From: Gracilaria caudata
Taxonomy: Eukaryota; Rhodophyta; Florideophyceae; Gracilariales; Gracilariaceae
NCBI GenBank assembly: GCA_030374735.1
Contig: JASCIV010000459.1
Coordinates: 1-19,356, forward strand
Length of the DNA stretch: 19,356 bases
Reading direction: 5' to 3'
The translations under genes were made by a program, and so were the position numbers. The notes under the pieces are model-generated. The model searched no databases. It saw only the letters and a list, made by a program, of their open reading frames with translations, and was not told where the DNA came from. Shown piece by piece: positions 17,453-19,356 of the stretch. Each line of letters begins with the position of its first letter. Positions within the stretch are counted from its first letter, which is position 1.

Positions 17453-19170
17453 ATGAAAGTCGTGGTCAGCAAATCTGCTCAGAACGAGTGCCAAGGTGGC
17501 CGTAGTGACATTGAGACTGTCACAACGGACCAGGAAAGACTGCAGGCCCTGTTCCATTCAAAGATGAAAGTAAAAAAAGATATTGGGGACAAGGACGCTT
17601 GAAGAATCAATGTTCCTAAGGCCACGCTCCTTTCCATTAGAATAATGGGTGGGAAGATACTGTGTTTTATGGGAAAAGCAGCCACAAGGATCAACTGTTT
17701 TGGGGAGAGGAATGTCTCGGCTTCCGAAACTGTGGAAGCCGATGTTAAAAGCCCCATCACAATTGACTCCCAGCCTACATCGCTTGAGAATGGTGTCATA
17801 TCGTTAAAGTATGAGGAAGGAGTTGCTGCAGTGTCATCGGCATAGTGTGTCCAAGTCGTGAACCAAAGCAAGGAACAGTAATTTGGCTGAAAGAGGATGC
17901 ATAGAGCCCACAAACAGATTATGTGTCGAGAAATGAGGAGGACAAATTCCAAGTCAAGTGAAGGATAAGGTAGGAATCCGCGAGGGTACCGCAGTTGAAC
18001 AAAAAGGATTGGGAAAGCGCATTCTCATGCAGGTGAGCTCAACGTGAAGCTCCAAATTCAAAGAGCCACTCTCGTTAGTATGTCAACAACGAGAACGCCC
18101 GGGCGCCAAGTAGAGCCAGATCAAGCCCCTCATCTGGATACGAAGGGTTCTGCCTGTGTGTTCCAAGAGTACCGTGAAGGAGCTGGAGAACAAAAAAATG
18201 ATGTGGATGGGTTCTTGCTCTCTGACAAGGCATGTGTTGCAGGCTCGAACTCTTCAGAACTGAAGGGCGATGACAAAGTCACCAAGGAAAGTGTGGCAAT
18301 GGGATGGATTCAAAAGTAGTGCCCGCAAGTTGTGTTCTTCTGGCGGGTGGAACGCTTACGGAGCTTGTGTTCAAGTGTGGCTCTCCAGACTTCCCTCAAG
18401 GCGTTTGGTTGCACGAGACATCCACAAGAAAAGGAGAAAATCCCCAAGGATTTCGGCTTTTGTAGTGACGACTCATCTCGTCCACGTTCAAAAGCTTCGC
18501 ACGATATGAGGTCAGATACGGACGTTACAAATGTTATGTGTGTTAGTGATGGCAATGCACACGAGGCACCAGCCGTTTACGTTCCGTTTCGAGATGTGAA
18601 GGGGCTGAGATGCTCGTTTGAGGAAGACTCCTACGATGTTCGTTAAAACGTTGTCCTTCACTAGTTTGTCACCATCCAAAGCCTCGGTGCTCATTTCTGG
18701 GCTTGAACCATCGAACAAGGCGTGTGAACGTCGAGCACACAAGGGCATATCGAGAAATGGATGACGGAGATAGAATTGGAAAACAACCACTGGCTTCTTT
18801 GCAAGAGCTTTTGTCTTACCTATCGGGACATGGGGAGCAAAAGAAATTCGATTCGGACCTTTCCCGTCCGACGCAGAGATTCTTGAGGGAAAAGTGAACG
18901 GAATTTTGGAAAATGAATTTATTTGAGCTGGTTTATGTGCAACCAGCGACGAGGGTGAGACTCTCACCGTGAGAGTGAGCGAATCTCGATGGCCGTGTTA
19001 GACCGAAACACCGCAGCGGCAATGGCTGCGACCGGGACCGGCGAACTGATTGAAAAAAGATCAGGAGGCTTGCCAGTTGACACAGTGGAACGTTCGACCA
19101 GCTCAATTGCAGACCTCGTCCAAGGAAGACAGTGAGATCATGAAAGCTCGAACGCAAGATCATCGTGATC
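17453..19170 (+). pseudogene. Decayed copy C of the Xin-repeat-like/CaaX family
   Basis: Starts at ATG 17453 and codes 49 residues (with QERLQALFHSKMK against NERLKAMVDFKKN) before a TGA at 17600-17602. A second piece at 17645-17845 (INCFGERNVSASETVEADV, then PITIDSQPTSL) matches MNCFGKSSARKAEIVESEV and PIKVDTQPTSL. Further pieces match at about 17960-18060 (SSKFKEP). PAVYVPFRDVKGLRCSFEED (about 18569-18630) is the second Xin-like repeat, followed by a TAA. LQELLSYLSGHGEQKK near 18801-18846 matches LQDLSSHLLGHVEKKK. The first repeat (18310-18370) is scrambled by indels. The end is cut off where the dispersed repeat begins near 19140, so no CaaX end remains. Short N-terminal peptides might still be made from its good promoter. 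Confidence 0.8.
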
Positions 19171-19285
19171 AGAACTACGAAAACGAGGCTGGAAGTCCTA
19201 CGTGCAAGCCTCATATCCTACCACCATGTTTTCCCGCCGATATCCTTAACTCAACTCCAGCGTTCGCCCTTCAACCAGGGGCGTA
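19140..19285 (+). repeat. Dispersed ~150-bp repeat, copy 3
   Basis: TTTTCCCGCCGATATCC at 19228-19244, followed by AACTCAACTCCAGCG and a GCCCTTCAA block, matches copies at 9860-10045 and 10330-10480. It replaces the expected C-terminus of copy C. In both places the repeat lies just downstream of family 3' ends, so it may be part of an older duplicated unit rather than an inserted element. Confidence 0.65.
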
Positions 19286-19290
19286 CATAT

Positions 19291-19350
19291 GACTAACTAT
19301 ATTCCAATGTTCGGAAGTCATTAGTCACGTCAAAATTGACGTAGTTAGTC
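19291..19350. repeat. Nested inverted repeats at the window edge
   Basis: GACTAACTA (19291-19299) is the reverse complement of TAGTTAGTC (19342-19350). Inside, ACGTCAA (19327-19333) pairs with TTGACGT (19336-19342). The inner motif contains the ACGTCA seen in the two family promoters, so this may be the start of a further promoter beyond the window. It could instead be the end of a small inverted-repeat element. Confidence 0.5.
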
Positions 19351-19356
19351 GTTTGC

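Overview
This is eukaryotic nuclear DNA. Its coding regions are long and almost free of introns, with one clear 56-nt GT-AG intron. Good TATA boxes lie 160-260 bp upstream of several starts, and AATAAA signals follow two genes. A secreted or organelle-targeted protein with a starch-binding CBM20 domain points to a starch-making alga. Low intron density and moderate GC would suit a red alga, but that is inference; no marker gene fixes the taxon.

Layout. 1-3.7 kb: two convergent, unrecognised genes, namely a spliced gene with a basic tail (109-2035, +) and a protein with a PHD-like zinc-binding cluster and in-frame minisatellites (3359-2208, -). 3.7 kb: a perfect 36-bp palindrome and a C15 tract between divergent genes. 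3768-6350 (+): an AAE3/Pcs60-like acyl-CoA-synthetase fold that lacks the ATP-binding loop and the catalytic lysine and has a ~260-residue coiled coil inserted at its domain hinge. 6.35-7.8 kb: mostly non-coding, with one possible gene remnant.

7.8-19.3 kb: an accessory block built from duplicated units. A gene family that I do not recognise by name is present as one nearly intact member (15112-17114, +), two decayed members (7790-9025 and 17453-19170) and a 3' fragment (9290-9620). Its protein carries two or three short repeats matching the Gly-Asp-Val / Arg / Leu-Phe-Glu spacing of animal Xin actin-binding repeats. It ends, in another frame, in a CaaX prenylation box (CSLM) that is also kept in a decayed copy. 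Inside this block lies a CBM20 gene (11968-10877, -) and a decayed paralogue of it (14430-13385, -). The promoters of two family members are shared, and a ~150-bp repeat recurs three times.

The strongest candidates for something undescribed are the predicted prenylated, Xin-repeat-like family with its possible -1 frameshift, and the pseudoenzyme/coiled-coil fusion.
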